Origin: an uncultured Acidimicrobiales bacterium | GTDB lineage: Bacteria > Actinomycetota > Acidimicrobiia > Acidimicrobiales > Poriferisodalaceae | DNA: 37,251 nucleotides | NCBI GenBank assembly: GCA_905477545.1 | Contig: CAJQGN010000121.1 | Coordinates: 1-37,251, forward strand | Direction of reading: 5' to 3' | Shown: in pieces, positions 1 to 7,945 of the stretch | Numbering within the stretch: the stretch's first letter is position 1 | Layout: every line of letters begins with the position of its first letter | Program-made: the position numbers and the translations under genes | Notes under the pieces: model-generated | Seen by the model: the letters and a program-made list of their open reading frames with translations, nothing else | Told to the model about the DNA's origin: nothing | Databases searched by the model: none

Positions 1-158
<158 letters not shown>

Positions 159-162
159 TCAC

Positions 163-168
163 ACCTTA
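163..168 (-). promoter_or_regulatory. -10 box of a probable leaderless promoter (haloalkane dehalogenase)
   Basis: TAAGGT on the minus strand, followed by 7 nt and then the ATG at 155. No ribosome binding site is visible. One of eight such boxes in the window. Confidence 0.5.
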
Positions 169-213
169 CATAGAGCTTAATATTTTTGTAAAAATAATTG
201 TTCGATAAATTAT

Positions 214-867
214 TTATTGAAATAAGGCTAGAGCTTGAGCGATATCGGTCTGAGTCACTACTGAGCTGTTTAATATTGTTGTTTCAAGCCATTCAGGTCG
301 ACCAATTGCCGCCACAGCCACTGCAGGCTTGAGACCACTTAGCTGAGCGAACTGAATGACGTGCTCGGTTGCATAGTCCCCAGGCCTCGTGTCGCTACTC
401 AGCTCGAGTAGAGCCCATGGGTCAGGTGTCTTGTTGCTGATATCTGCGGGAGGTTCGGAGAAAACTTTAGATGAACTTGGTCTACTCCCGCCGCCATCAA
501 GCCCAGGGCCATCGGCGATGACCAAGCCTCGAACCTGTTTCGGCCTTGATCCAGCAAGTAATAATCCGATGTAACCGCCGAGACCTCGTCCGAAGATTGT
601 CACATCACCGAAGGCGTGGATCACAGCATCTGCATCAGACATAAGGGCTTCGCATGTGTAGCCGCCGCCGGCCGGCAATGATGATTGACCATGACCAGTA
701 AAATCCAATCCGACTATTGGCCCTACCCAATGTTGGGTACCTGACGGTGGCGATGAGAGAGTGCGTTCGCCAAGTCCATGTAAGAGCAGTAACGGACGTC
801 CGGAGCCTTGCTGAAGCTCGTGCACTGCTAAATCAGTTTTGACGTGCCGCAAAAATGTGGTTTTCAT
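214..867 (-). CDS. Degenerate alpha/beta hydrolase-fold protein lacking the nucleophile
   Basis: This 217-residue protein has the opening of an alpha/beta hydrolase: an LLLLHGLG oxyanion-hole strand near residues 26-33 and GLDFTGHGQSS near 53-63. At the nucleophile elbow, where GxSxG is expected, it reads GRGLG (residues 93-97), so glycine replaces the catalytic Ser, Asp or Cys. No GH-containing catalytic histidine motif is seen at the C-terminus, and the chain is shorter than the usual 250-300 residues. It is therefore probably not a classical hydrolase. It may be a binding or partner protein, or a decaying paralogue. Its ATG overlaps the stop of the upstream hydrolase gene by 4 nt (ATGA), so the two are probably translated together. 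Confidence 0.75.
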   Translation of the reverse strand: MKTTFLRHVKTDLAVHELQQGSGRPLLLLHGLGERTLSSPPSGTQHWVGPIVGLDFTGHGQSSLPAGGGYTCEALMSDADAVIHAFGDVTIFGRGLGGYIGLLLAGSRPKQVRGLVIADGPGLDGGGSRPSSSKVFSEPPADISNKTPDPWALLELSSDTRPGDYATEHVIQFAQLSGLKPAVAVAAIGRPEWLETTILNSSVVTQTDIAQALALFQ

Positions 868-1811
868 AAAAATTTTCCCAGGAAACGAAGGACGATTGCT
901 GATACTTCGGCAGGCCTTTCAATGTGTACGAAGTGGCCTGTTTCTGCCAACGCATGGAATTCGGCCCCGATAGGTAAAATCGCTAGAGCTTCGTCAGGAG
1001 TCGTTCCCCAACCCATTTCTTCTTCTACAGTGCCAATAATTCCGAGGTACGGTAATTGAAGTCCGCGAAGTTTAGGGATAGCCCACTGAGGGTTCCATGC
1101 TCCTGTTGGCCCAAAACGTAAGGCTGGATCAATTTTCCAACGCCAACCGTCGGAATCTTTGCGAGCACCTACTGTGACTAAATATCTGAGCCACTCAGGA
1201 GCGAGCCTCGGATTCATTGTCTGCCTTCGCTGCGCCAGCCCTGCCAGAGTGTCTGGTTTGCGAGTTAGGTTTGAAGCTTTTCTACGATGATCTAGATATC
1301 CGGAAAGCTCCTGGTTGAGGGCATCAATATCGGTACGATCAATTTTTTGGCTGAAACCCCGTTCATTGGGTATTCCATCAAGGTTAATTACAGCGCTGAT
1401 CCGATGAGGAAGTGCATCTGCTAGTTGATTCATAATGCCGCCTCCTTTGCTATGCCCGAGAACTGGTATCGAATCGTTGCTGTCTATCGAGTTGAGCACT
1501 AGAGCAGCATCTCGAATATCCGCGTCGAAACTGTACATGCACGCAAGGTCACTATCGCCATGGCCTCGATGATCCCAGGAAATCACTCGAAGCCCAGCCT
1601 CAGCTAACAAAGGGGCGAAAACATCGAACGTGCCGGAGAAATCAAAACCTCCATGAGCCATCAAAAGAGGCTGAGCTGATTCGCTGCCCCATTCACTTAC
1701 CGCTACTTCTAATCCACCACCTACATTTAGCCGCCGGATTCGATCAGGACGATGTGCTGCCGGCACATGACTGCGCGCGATTATTACTTCTTGGTCGAGT
1801 TCACTGGTCAT
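864..1811 (-). CDS. Alpha/beta hydrolase
   Basis: A 315-residue soluble alpha/beta hydrolase with a complete catalytic set: oxyanion strand MAHGGFDFSG near 51-60, SWDHRGHGDSD near 78-88, nucleophile elbow GHSKGG with Ser121, and catalytic His293 in GHFVHIERP. Family members are esterases, C-C bond hydrolases or haloperoxidase-like enzymes, and the sequence does not decide between these. It lies 10 nt downstream of the SCO6745-like gene and overlaps the degenerate hydrolase gene by 4 nt, so the three form one leftward operon. No Shine-Dalgarno sequence is seen before the ATG, which suggests coupling to upstream translation. Confidence 0.85.
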   Translation of the reverse strand: MTSELDQEVIIARSHVPAAHRPDRIRRLNVGGGLEVAVSEWGSESAQPLLMAHGGFDFSGTFDVFAPLLAEAGLRVISWDHRGHGDSDLACMYSFDADIRDAALVLNSIDSNDSIPVLGHSKGGGIMNQLADALPHRISAVINLDGIPNERGFSQKIDRTDIDALNQELSGYLDHRRKASNLTRKPDTLAGLAQRRQTMNPRLAPEWLRYLVTVGARKDSDGWRWKIDPALRFGPTGAWNPQWAIPKLRGLQLPYLGIIGTVEEEMGWGTTPDEALAILPIGAEFHALAETGHFVHIERPAEVSAIVLRFLGKFL

Positions 1812-1821
1812 AGTTGTGTGG

Positions 1822-2550
1822 TCAGTTTGCCAGTATTGCTTGCATTTTTTTCACAGTGGAGAGAATCAGATCACCCTCGCTGTCAGAAACAGTAGACCAA
1901 GCAGGAATTAATAAATCATCTGTGAGCGCTTCAGCTTTCCTCCAGTTAGAACGGTCATCCTCAGTCGGGGTTGGGCCGTCCTCCCAACCGAAAAACGAGG
2001 TTTCGTTTGGCCTTTTGACCCGATGCGCCATCTCTGCAGTGATACCAGAACTAAAAAGAGCACTGAGATGAATCGAGCCCCGCATCTCCCTCAGTACTGA
2101 CGTAACTTGCATAGCGGCACCAGCTGGATTCTTCGAAATAGGTTCTGCTGCGATCCCCGAAAATAGAGCCAGGGATGAGCGTTCTTGTGCCGCAATAATT
2201 TTTTTAGTCGCTGCCACGTACTCCTTTAGATGAGGGAGAGTGGAGAATTTCTCGACTCCAAAATTTTGACTGCATAGCATGTATTCGTGACCTGCAACCC
2301 GAGGTGGTAGGACGTTTTTTGCTGAATTCCAAATTTTTTGAACAGTAGCTGTGCTGAAATATCCCATAGCGCTTTCAACGACCTCAGCTTCGACGTCACC
2401 GAGAACGCCACATCTACCTAACATGTAGAAACGAAAACCATCCAGGCCCAACGCTTTCCCGCGGTTAACAGTTGCTTCATCAAAATAGAAAGCCCCTCCA
2501 ATGCCAGCGATAATTGGTGATGCTTCGTTAATGAGTTGAATCGGTGCCAT
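1822..2550 (-). CDS. SCO6745-family protein
   Basis: I read 242 residues from the ATG at 2550. A start at 2613 would run into the divergent gene and adds residues not expected in the family. The segment RFYMLGRCGVLGDVEAEVV and the following region resemble the SCO6745 family, common in actinobacteria, with the typical pattern of a Gly-Arg-x-x-x-Leu-Gly motif followed by AEVV and an aromatic-rich stretch. The biochemical function of that family is unknown to me. It is the first gene of a leftward operon with the two alpha/beta hydrolases and is divergent from an F420-type oxidoreductase, so it may belong to the same catabolic process. The family call rests on motif memory only. Confidence 0.7.
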   Translation of the reverse strand: MAPIQLINEASPIIAGIGGAFYFDEATVNRGKALGLDGFRFYMLGRCGVLGDVEAEVVESAMGYFSTATVQKIWNSAKNVLPPRVAGHEYMLCSQNFGVEKFSTLPHLKEYVAATKKIIAAQERSSLALFSGIAAEPISKNPAGAAMQVTSVLREMRGSIHLSALFSSGITAEMAHRVKRPNETSFFGWEDGPTPTEDDRSNWRKAEALTDDLLIPAWSTVSDSEGDLILSTVKKMQAILAN

Positions 2551-2620
2551 AGAAATTCTTCTTTGTGGGTTCTGAGAGATACTTAGGTTGCCATAGACAG
2601 CGATCAGATGCACCGTCGCC

Positions 2621-2626
2621 TACGGT
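2621..2626 (+). promoter_or_regulatory. -10 box of a probable leaderless promoter (LLM gene)
   Basis: TACGGT followed by 7 nt and the ATG at 2634. It supports 2634 rather than the longer upstream frame as the real start. Confidence 0.5.
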
Positions 2627-2633
2627 TATAAGT

Positions 2634-3488
2634 ATGACGACAGATATTAAAATTGGTTTGTTCTCGATAAACACCGACCACCTCGCAGGTCCCGAAAATA
2701 TAGCGAAGGTTGCCGTAGCTGCTGAGGAAGCAGGTTTTGAGTCAGTTTGGACTGCTGAGCATGTAGTTTTGCCAGACCCTCAAGTTGCACCTTCACCGCT
2801 TCCACCCGAGGCAAACTTATTAGACCCAACCGTTGCTCTTGCATATATTTCGGCCGTAACGAAGACAATAAAACTGGGTACAGGAATAATAATATTGCCG
2901 CAAAGGAACCCTCTAGTGCTTGCAAAAGAGTTGGCGAGCTTGGATGTGCTCTCTGCAGGCCGTCTTACCTTTGGAGTGGGTGTTGGCTATCTAGGACCTG
3001 AGTTTGACGCTTTAGGAATTCCCATGAAGGACCGAGGTCCCCGAAGTGTCGAGTACATCGAAGCAATGAGATCTATCTGGAATGACCCTGAGCCCTCATA
3101 TAGCGGAAAGTTCGTTTCATTTTCTGACGTAAAAGCGAACCCACGACCTCACCAAAAAATGGGTCCACCGGTTGTCATGGGAGGCCATTCAAAACCTGCG
3201 TGGCGGAGGTCTGTAACACACAGCCAAGGTTGGTATGGATTTGCTCTTAACGCTGAACAAACAAAACAAAACATAGAAGGGCTAGTTGAGGCGGCTAGTC
3301 GTCACTCTCGACCCGAGGAGCTAGGAAGTTTGGAAATCACAGTGACGCCAAGAATGCGACCAGGTGTAGAAATGATTGAAGCTTTCAGTGAATTAGGAGT
3401 CGATCGTCTAGTTTTGCTTTCTGGCGCCAAAAATGTTGATGAGAGCCTTGCGTTTATCGAACATATTCATGGAAGTTTGTTGAGCTGA
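2634..3488 (+). CDS. LLM-class F420-dependent oxidoreductase
   Basis: A 284-residue TIM-barrel oxidoreductase of the luciferase-like class. Visible hallmarks are the N-terminal strand MTTDIKIGLFS, AEEAGFESVWTAEHV, the conserved LDVLSAGRLTFGVGVG segment, and GPEFDALGIPMKDRG, typical of the subfamily related to Rv2161c that uses reduced F420. The family performs hydride transfers or oxygenations on small hydrophobic substrates. The start was placed at 2634 because the family begins there and a -10 box lies just upstream; the in-frame upstream codons overlap the divergent gene region. The next gene, a fused CoA-transferase, starts 11 nt downstream, so the pair is probably one operon acting on the same CoA-linked substrate. 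Confidence 0.85.
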   Translation: MTTDIKIGLFSINTDHLAGPENIAKVAVAAEEAGFESVWTAEHVVLPDPQVAPSPLPPEANLLDPTVALAYISAVTKTIKLGTGIIILPQRNPLVLAKELASLDVLSAGRLTFGVGVGYLGPEFDALGIPMKDRGPRSVEYIEAMRSIWNDPEPSYSGKFVSFSDVKANPRPHQKMGPPVVMGGHSKPAWRRSVTHSQGWYGFALNAEQTKQNIEGLVEAASRHSRPEELGSLEITVTPRMRPGVEMIEAFSELGVDRLVLLSGAKNVDESLAFIEHIHGSLLS

Positions 3489-3499
3489 CCGGAGAAATT

Positions 3500-5947
3500 A
3501 TGCAACCGCTTGAGGGAATTCGAGTAGTAGAACTAGCGCAAGGGATAGCGGGCCCATACGCCGGGAAACTTCTTGCCGGATACGGAGCTGACGTGATAAA
3601 AGTCGAACCTCCTCAAGGAGATAGAGCACGTTATCTCGGCCCGTGGAATGGTGTTGAAAACGTCGAAACTGGCGCCGTGCACTTGCACCTAAACACTAAT
3701 AAACGTTCTGTGATTGGTGCTTCAACGGACGAACACGTGATGAAGTTAATCGCCGGAGCTGACATAGTTATTCAGTCTGAACCGAGTCCAGATCCAAGTG
3801 AACTTCGAAAGAAATACCCATCACTGGTAGTAGTAAGTGTTACTTCGTTTGGGCTTACGGGTCCATTGGCTCAATACTTGGGTGAAGAAATTGTTCATTA
3901 TGCCTATGGGGGCCCTATGTCCGCAAGTGGTGACCCAACTCGTGCCCCTCTAAAAATGGGTGGAGACCTCGGTCAGTACCAATGTGGCTCTATGGCAGCT
4001 GTTTCTGCTCTGAGCGCTTTGACCATAGCGGAGAAGTCGGGTCAAGGAGTTCATGTTGATTTAAGTAACATAGAAACCCAAATAACATCGATAGATCGCA
4101 GAGCAGCTTATCTGGTTTACGCTTCATATCGAAATGAGCACGTAGCGAGGGAAGGCGGATACCGAGTATCGCCATTTCCCATGGGTTGTCGGCCTGCGTT
4201 AGATGGGCACGTACAAGTGAGCACTCTTGTAAATTGGATCCCTCGAATGTTGGCTACCATCGAAGATCCGGAAATGGAAGAATTATTTGATGATCCAATG
4301 TGGCTGTTTAATGAAGAACATCCAGAGCTAGCGGACACGCGTTTAGTTATGTGGACGCTAACGAAAAATCGGCAACAGGCGATGGAAGAGGCTCAAGCTA
4401 GGTCATGGCCTGTTACTGCGGTTAATAAACCAGTTGATTTGTTAAAGGATCCGCATTTTAAACAACGGGAGTTTTTTGAAACTACCGAGCATCCAGTAGC
4501 AGGTGAAATCATGTTACCTGGTGCCCCAATACGTATAGAAGATGGATGGAAGACACTGCGCCCGGCTCCATTATTGGGAGAACATACGGCGGAATTGTTG
4601 AAAGAGCCATCTCGAAAAAAAAAGTCGAGAAAAAATTCGGAGCAAGAGCTACCGCTTCAAGACATCAGAGTGCTCGATATGACGGTTGTATGGTCAGGCC
4701 CTTATGTAACACAGATTCTTGGTGACCTTGGAGCTGATGTTATTAGAGTAGATAACCCTTGGATTTTTCCAACTGTAACTCGCGGACTACTGCCTCGTCC
4801 GCCTGCCGAGATAATAAAAGATGTCGGTGGAATTTTTGGAGGTTACCCAGATGCTGATCCAGGTAACAGGCCATGGAACAGAGTCGGACTTTTCAATGCT
4901 CATGCACGGAATAAGAAAAGCATCACTATTGATCTCCGGAAGGATCTGGGGCGGAAAGCGTTTTTCGAACTTGTAGGAAAATGCGACGTAATGATTGAGA
5001 ATAACTCAGTTGATTTACTTGACCATTTAGAAATCGGGTGGGAGGAGATACAAGCAGTTAACCCTCGCCTCATACTCGTTCGTATGCCGGCAGTAGGAAT
5101 AGAAGGTCCATATCGAGACTATCTAGGATTCGGAGTTAATTTCGAGGCGCTTTGCGGGTTGGGATCTCTTCGCGGTTATGCGGATTCTGACTTGAGCGAA
5201 AATGATGGCGTTTATCACATGGACGCCGCCTCAGGATCGGCTGGCGTTTTAGCTACCCTCCTAGCTCTAAGGAAACGTGACAAAACGGGGATAGGGGAAA
5301 TGATCGAGCTTTCCCAGTGTGAAAACATGCTTAACCACATTGGTGAATTTTTGATAGATGCAGCGCGAACTGGTAGCGAACATGAAGCCATTGGCAATCG
5401 CCATCGCGTGCACGCTCCTCAAGGGTGCTACCAGTGCGAAGGTCTAGACAAGTGGATAGTTCTTTCGATCACTACTGATAAACAATGGCAGTCTTTGTGC
5501 GCCCTTATGGACACTGCGGATCTGGCGAATGATAAAGAGTTACAGTCAGTAGAAGGTCGTCAGAAACGTCACGATGAGCTTGACGACAGAATCGGGGCTT
5601 GGGTGCAAACCCTAGATGCAGTTGATCTATTTCATAAGCTCCAGTCAAATGGGATACCAGCTGCGCCGGTTCTAAACGAATTAGAAGCACTAGATGACTC
5701 TCATTTACGTGCTCGAGGCATGTTCGCTCCAAACGGAAACTTAGATACAGGTACGCATGACTATCCAACTCACGTTTGGAGGTGGGATGGTCCAGATATG
5801 GCCTATGGTCCGCTACCAGTGCTTGGCGAAAACAACAAAGATATTTATCAAAACTTACTAGGCATGAATGAAGAGGAATATTTGGCAATGGAATTAGACG
5901 GCCATATCAGCGAAGACTATCTGATGCCGGATGGCTCAGCTCAATAG
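3500..5947 (+). CDS. Tandem-fused class III (CaiB/BaiF) CoA-transferase, both halves apparently active
   Basis: An 815-residue fusion of two CaiB/BaiF domains (about 1-365 and 384-800) joined by a lysine-rich linker (371-383). Each half opens with the family hallmark: LEGIRVVELAQGIAGPYAGK, then LQDIRVLDMTVVWSGPYVT. Class III enzymes move CoA between carboxylic acids through an aspartyl-CoA intermediate. The candidate Asp is present in both halves, Asp156 in GGDLGQYQCG and Asp575 in YHMDAASGSAG. Normal family members are about 400 residues and form interlocked dimers, so the fusion may fold as an intramolecular pair. GGAGAA 3 nt before the ATG is the likely ribosome binding site. It is one of three such fusions in this window and follows an LLM gene. 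Confidence 0.88.
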   Translation: MQPLEGIRVVELAQGIAGPYAGKLLAGYGADVIKVEPPQGDRARYLGPWNGVENVETGAVHLHLNTNKRSVIGASTDEHVMKLIAGADIVIQSEPSPDPSELRKKYPSLVVVSVTSFGLTGPLAQYLGEEIVHYAYGGPMSASGDPTRAPLKMGGDLGQYQCGSMAAVSALSALTIAEKSGQGVHVDLSNIETQITSIDRRAAYLVYASYRNEHVAREGGYRVSPFPMGCRPALDGHVQVSTLVNWIPRMLATIEDPEMEELFDDPMWLFNEEHPELADTRLVMWTLTKNRQQAMEEAQARSWPVTAVNKPVDLLKDPHFKQREFFETTEHPVAGEIMLPGAPIRIEDGWKTLRPAPLLGEHTAELLKEPSRKKKSRKNSEQELPLQDIRVLDMTVVWSGPYVTQILGDLGADVIRVDNPWIFPTVTRGLLPRPPAEIIKDVGGIFGGYPDADPGNRPWNRVGLFNAHARNKKSITIDLRKDLGRKAFFELVGKCDVMIENNSVDLLDHLEIGWEEIQAVNPRLILVRMPAVGIEGPYRDYLGFGVNFEALCGLGSLRGYADSDLSENDGVYHMDAASGSAGVLATLLALRKRDKTGIGEMIELSQCENMLNHIGEFLIDAARTGSEHEAIGNRHRVHAPQGCYQCEGLDKWIVLSITTDKQWQSLCALMDTADLANDKELQSVEGRQKRHDELDDRIGAWVQTLDAVDLFHKLQSNGIPAAPVLNELEALDDSHLRARGMFAPNGNLDTGTHDYPTHVWRWDGPDMAYGPLPVLGENNKDIYQNLLGMNEEEYLAMELDGHISEDYLMPDGSAQ

Positions 5948-5964
5948 CTAATGGCGTTTATGTG

Positions 5965-6573
5965 TTAGGGACGATCTAGATTAAAGTGGTCTCTGGTTGT
6001 TGCATACTCTGAACCAGAAAGACGGCCTAATGCATCCAATTCCTGCGCGTTTACCTTCGTTCCATCAAGTACTTTTTCGTCAATATGGAAGGCTATAACT
6101 TCGCCAAAGGTAACAACATGTCGAGTGGGTTCCTCCCCGAGTAGAACCTCGCGGATAGCACGGCATTCGAGTACAGCTTTAGCTTCAATTACGCCGGGTG
6201 CATCAACTGATCCAAATAACTTTGCGGTCAAACCAGCGATAGCAAACTCATCGATTTCAGGGCTAAGATTTTCTGCTGTTTTGTTCATGGCTACAGATAG
6301 CTCATGGTCAACCAGGTTTGCTGTGAATACTCCCGACTCTCGGATGTTAGCAAGACTGTCTTTCACCTGGTTATCTATAACTCCAGTTGAAAAAATCAGA
6401 ACAGGAGGGTTTGAAGCAACGGCATTAAAGAAAGAGTACGGTGCCAGATTGTTGACTCCATCGCTACTTCTACTTCCTATCCACCCAATTGGCCTAGGAA
6501 TAATCAGTCCTGTAGTCAATTTGTATCGTTCTGTTGGATTTAGGTCGTCGACCAAGAAAGTAGTGCGTGCCAT
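5965..6573 (-). CDS. Flavin reductase-like FMN-binding split-barrel protein
   Basis: A 202-residue protein of the flavin reductase-like/DIM6-NTAB family. The characteristic stretch is GLIIPRPIGWIGSRSSDG, then NLAPYSFFNAVASNPPV, which forms the FMN-binding split barrel. Members reduce flavins for partner monooxygenases or act as flavoprotein oxidoreductases. The ATG at 6573 is preferred over an in-frame TTG two codons earlier. It converges on the CoA-transferase gene (17-nt gap) and is divergent from the MFS transporter gene. No intrinsic terminator is seen between the convergent genes. A link to the flavin/F420 enzymes nearby is reasonable but inferred. Confidence 0.85.
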   Translation of the reverse strand: MARTTFLVDDLNPTERYKLTTGLIIPRPIGWIGSRSSDGVNNLAPYSFFNAVASNPPVLIFSTGVIDNQVKDSLANIRESGVFTANLVDHELSVAMNKTAENLSPEIDEFAIAGLTAKLFGSVDAPGVIEAKAVLECRAIREVLLGEEPTRHVVTFGEVIAFHIDEKVLDGTKVNAQELDALGRLSGSEYATTRDHFNLDRP

Positions 6574-6717
6574 GTTCAACTCGACTCGTAATAGATGGCC
6601 CTAGTAGCGTTTGAACTAGGGATATTTTGTGGAATATAAAAGTTTAAAGTAGTAACGATCAAAAACGTAAACATAGCTACTAGAGACACGACAGATACCG
6701 ACCAGGCTGATATCGAG

Positions 6718-6723
6718 TACCTT
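6718..6723 (+). promoter_or_regulatory. -10 box of a probable leaderless promoter (MFS gene)
   Basis: TACCTT followed by 7 nt and the ATG at 6731. No -35 consensus is seen at the expected distance. Confidence 0.5.
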
Positions 6724-6730
6724 CAACTTA

Positions 6731-7945
6731 ATGGTTCACTCCGGGTATGCGCGACGCTGGCTCATGTTGGGATCCCTGTGGAGTCTGTACGCAGTCTTTG
6801 GTCTAGTAGCTGGCTCGTTAGCGCCTCTGCTAGAGCGTATCCGAGTTGAATTGGATATGTCCCGCAGCGCGATGGGCGCTGCGTTAGCGGCATGGCCCTT
6901 CGTTTATTTATTTGTTTCAATCAAAGCTGGGCGTGTTTTGGACCGGATTGGTTTGCGCGCCGGGCTCGGTATCGGAATTATTTCTATTGTTGCTTCAGGA
7001 TTCCTTCGCGCATGCGCTCAGGGAAGCATTAGCCTTTGGTTCGCTGTAGCGATTTTTGGGGTTGGTGGGCCGTTTATTTCTATCGGTGCCCCGAAGCTTG
7101 TTGCCGAATGGTTTGGTAAAGAGGAACGTGGCAGAGCAGTAGGTATTTATAGTACTGCGGCACCTACTGGAGCAATGATTGCTTTGGTGCTAGCGGATCC
7201 ACTTCGGGTCGCATTGGGCGGCTGGCGCCCTGTTCTGGCTGTATTCGCGACAATGGGAATAATTGTGGGAGCAGTGTGGTTATGGGTTTCACGCAAACCA
7301 TCTCCCAGACAAGTGGCCTTGGAGAGTCACCTTCCGACCAGTGAACTGCTTAAGGATCGAACAGTGCAACTGGTCTTGCTACTTGCATTTGGCTCATTTT
7401 TTTTCAGCCATAGCATGGGCGGATGGATGCCTGACATGCTCCAACATGTTGGTTGGAGCGAAAGAGGATCATCGTGGCTTGCAGCGGTTGGTGTCGCGTT
7501 TGGCATTCTCAGTGCATTGTGCATCCCGGGAAGAGTTTCAGAAAAGAATAGACCGAAAGCGCTGGCTGCACTTTACCTAATGGTTGCGATAGCTATTTGG
7601 GCCTTAGCAACAGAAATCAGGATCGCTCATTTGGCAGCAGTGCCGTTAATCGGTGTAGCGCGTGTCACCTATGTCCCATTAGCGATGCTAATACTTATGT
7701 CTGCTCCGAAAGTCAGTACAAAAACTATAGGTGCTGCCGGAGGCCTGTTTTTCACTGCGGGCGAAGTCGGAGGAGTGAGTGGCCCTTGGATTACCGGAGT
7801 CGCTCGTGATGCGGCTTCGAATTTCACTTTAGCAATTGGAATGCTTTCGGGTTTGGCGATTGTTTTGAGCGTCTTGGCGATTTCAACAGGTAAACGCAGA
7901 TTATTGTCTAACTATGTTGAATCAGTTTCGAATACTGGACCTTAG
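6731..7945 (+). CDS. MFS transporter
   Basis: A 404-residue, highly hydrophobic protein with about 12 membrane segments. The loop between segments 2 and 3 reads AGRVLDRIGLRAG, the conserved major facilitator motif. The overall look (short N-terminus, Pro/Gly-rich helices, AEWFGKEERGRAVGIYSTAAP after segment 4) resembles the CynX/NimT or monocarboxylate-type branches, which move small organic anions. It is the first gene of a rightward operon; its end overlaps the following fused CoA-transferase gene by 32 nt. Import of the acid that the transferase converts to a CoA ester is the simplest reading, but substrate and direction are inferred. Confidence 0.85.
   Translation: MVHSGYARRWLMLGSLWSLYAVFGLVAGSLAPLLERIRVELDMSRSAMGAALAAWPFVYLFVSIKAGRVLDRIGLRAGLGIGIISIVASGFLRACAQGSISLWFAVAIFGVGGPFISIGAPKLVAEWFGKEERGRAVGIYSTAAPTGAMIALVLADPLRVALGGWRPVLAVFATMGIIVGAVWLWVSRKPSPRQVALESHLPTSELLKDRTVQLVLLLAFGSFFFSHSMGGWMPDMLQHVGWSERGSSWLAAVGVAFGILSALCIPGRVSEKNRPKALAALYLMVAIAIWALATEIRIAHLAAVPLIGVARVTYVPLAMLILMSAPKVSTKTIGAAGGLFFTAGEVGGVSGPWITGVARDAASNFTLAIGMLSGLAIVLSVLAISTGKRRLLSNYVESVSNTGP

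Noticed and set aside
2565-2633. An upstream extension of the first LLM gene
   Set aside because: It overlaps the 5' region of the divergent gene, and the family start with a -10 box lies at 2634.
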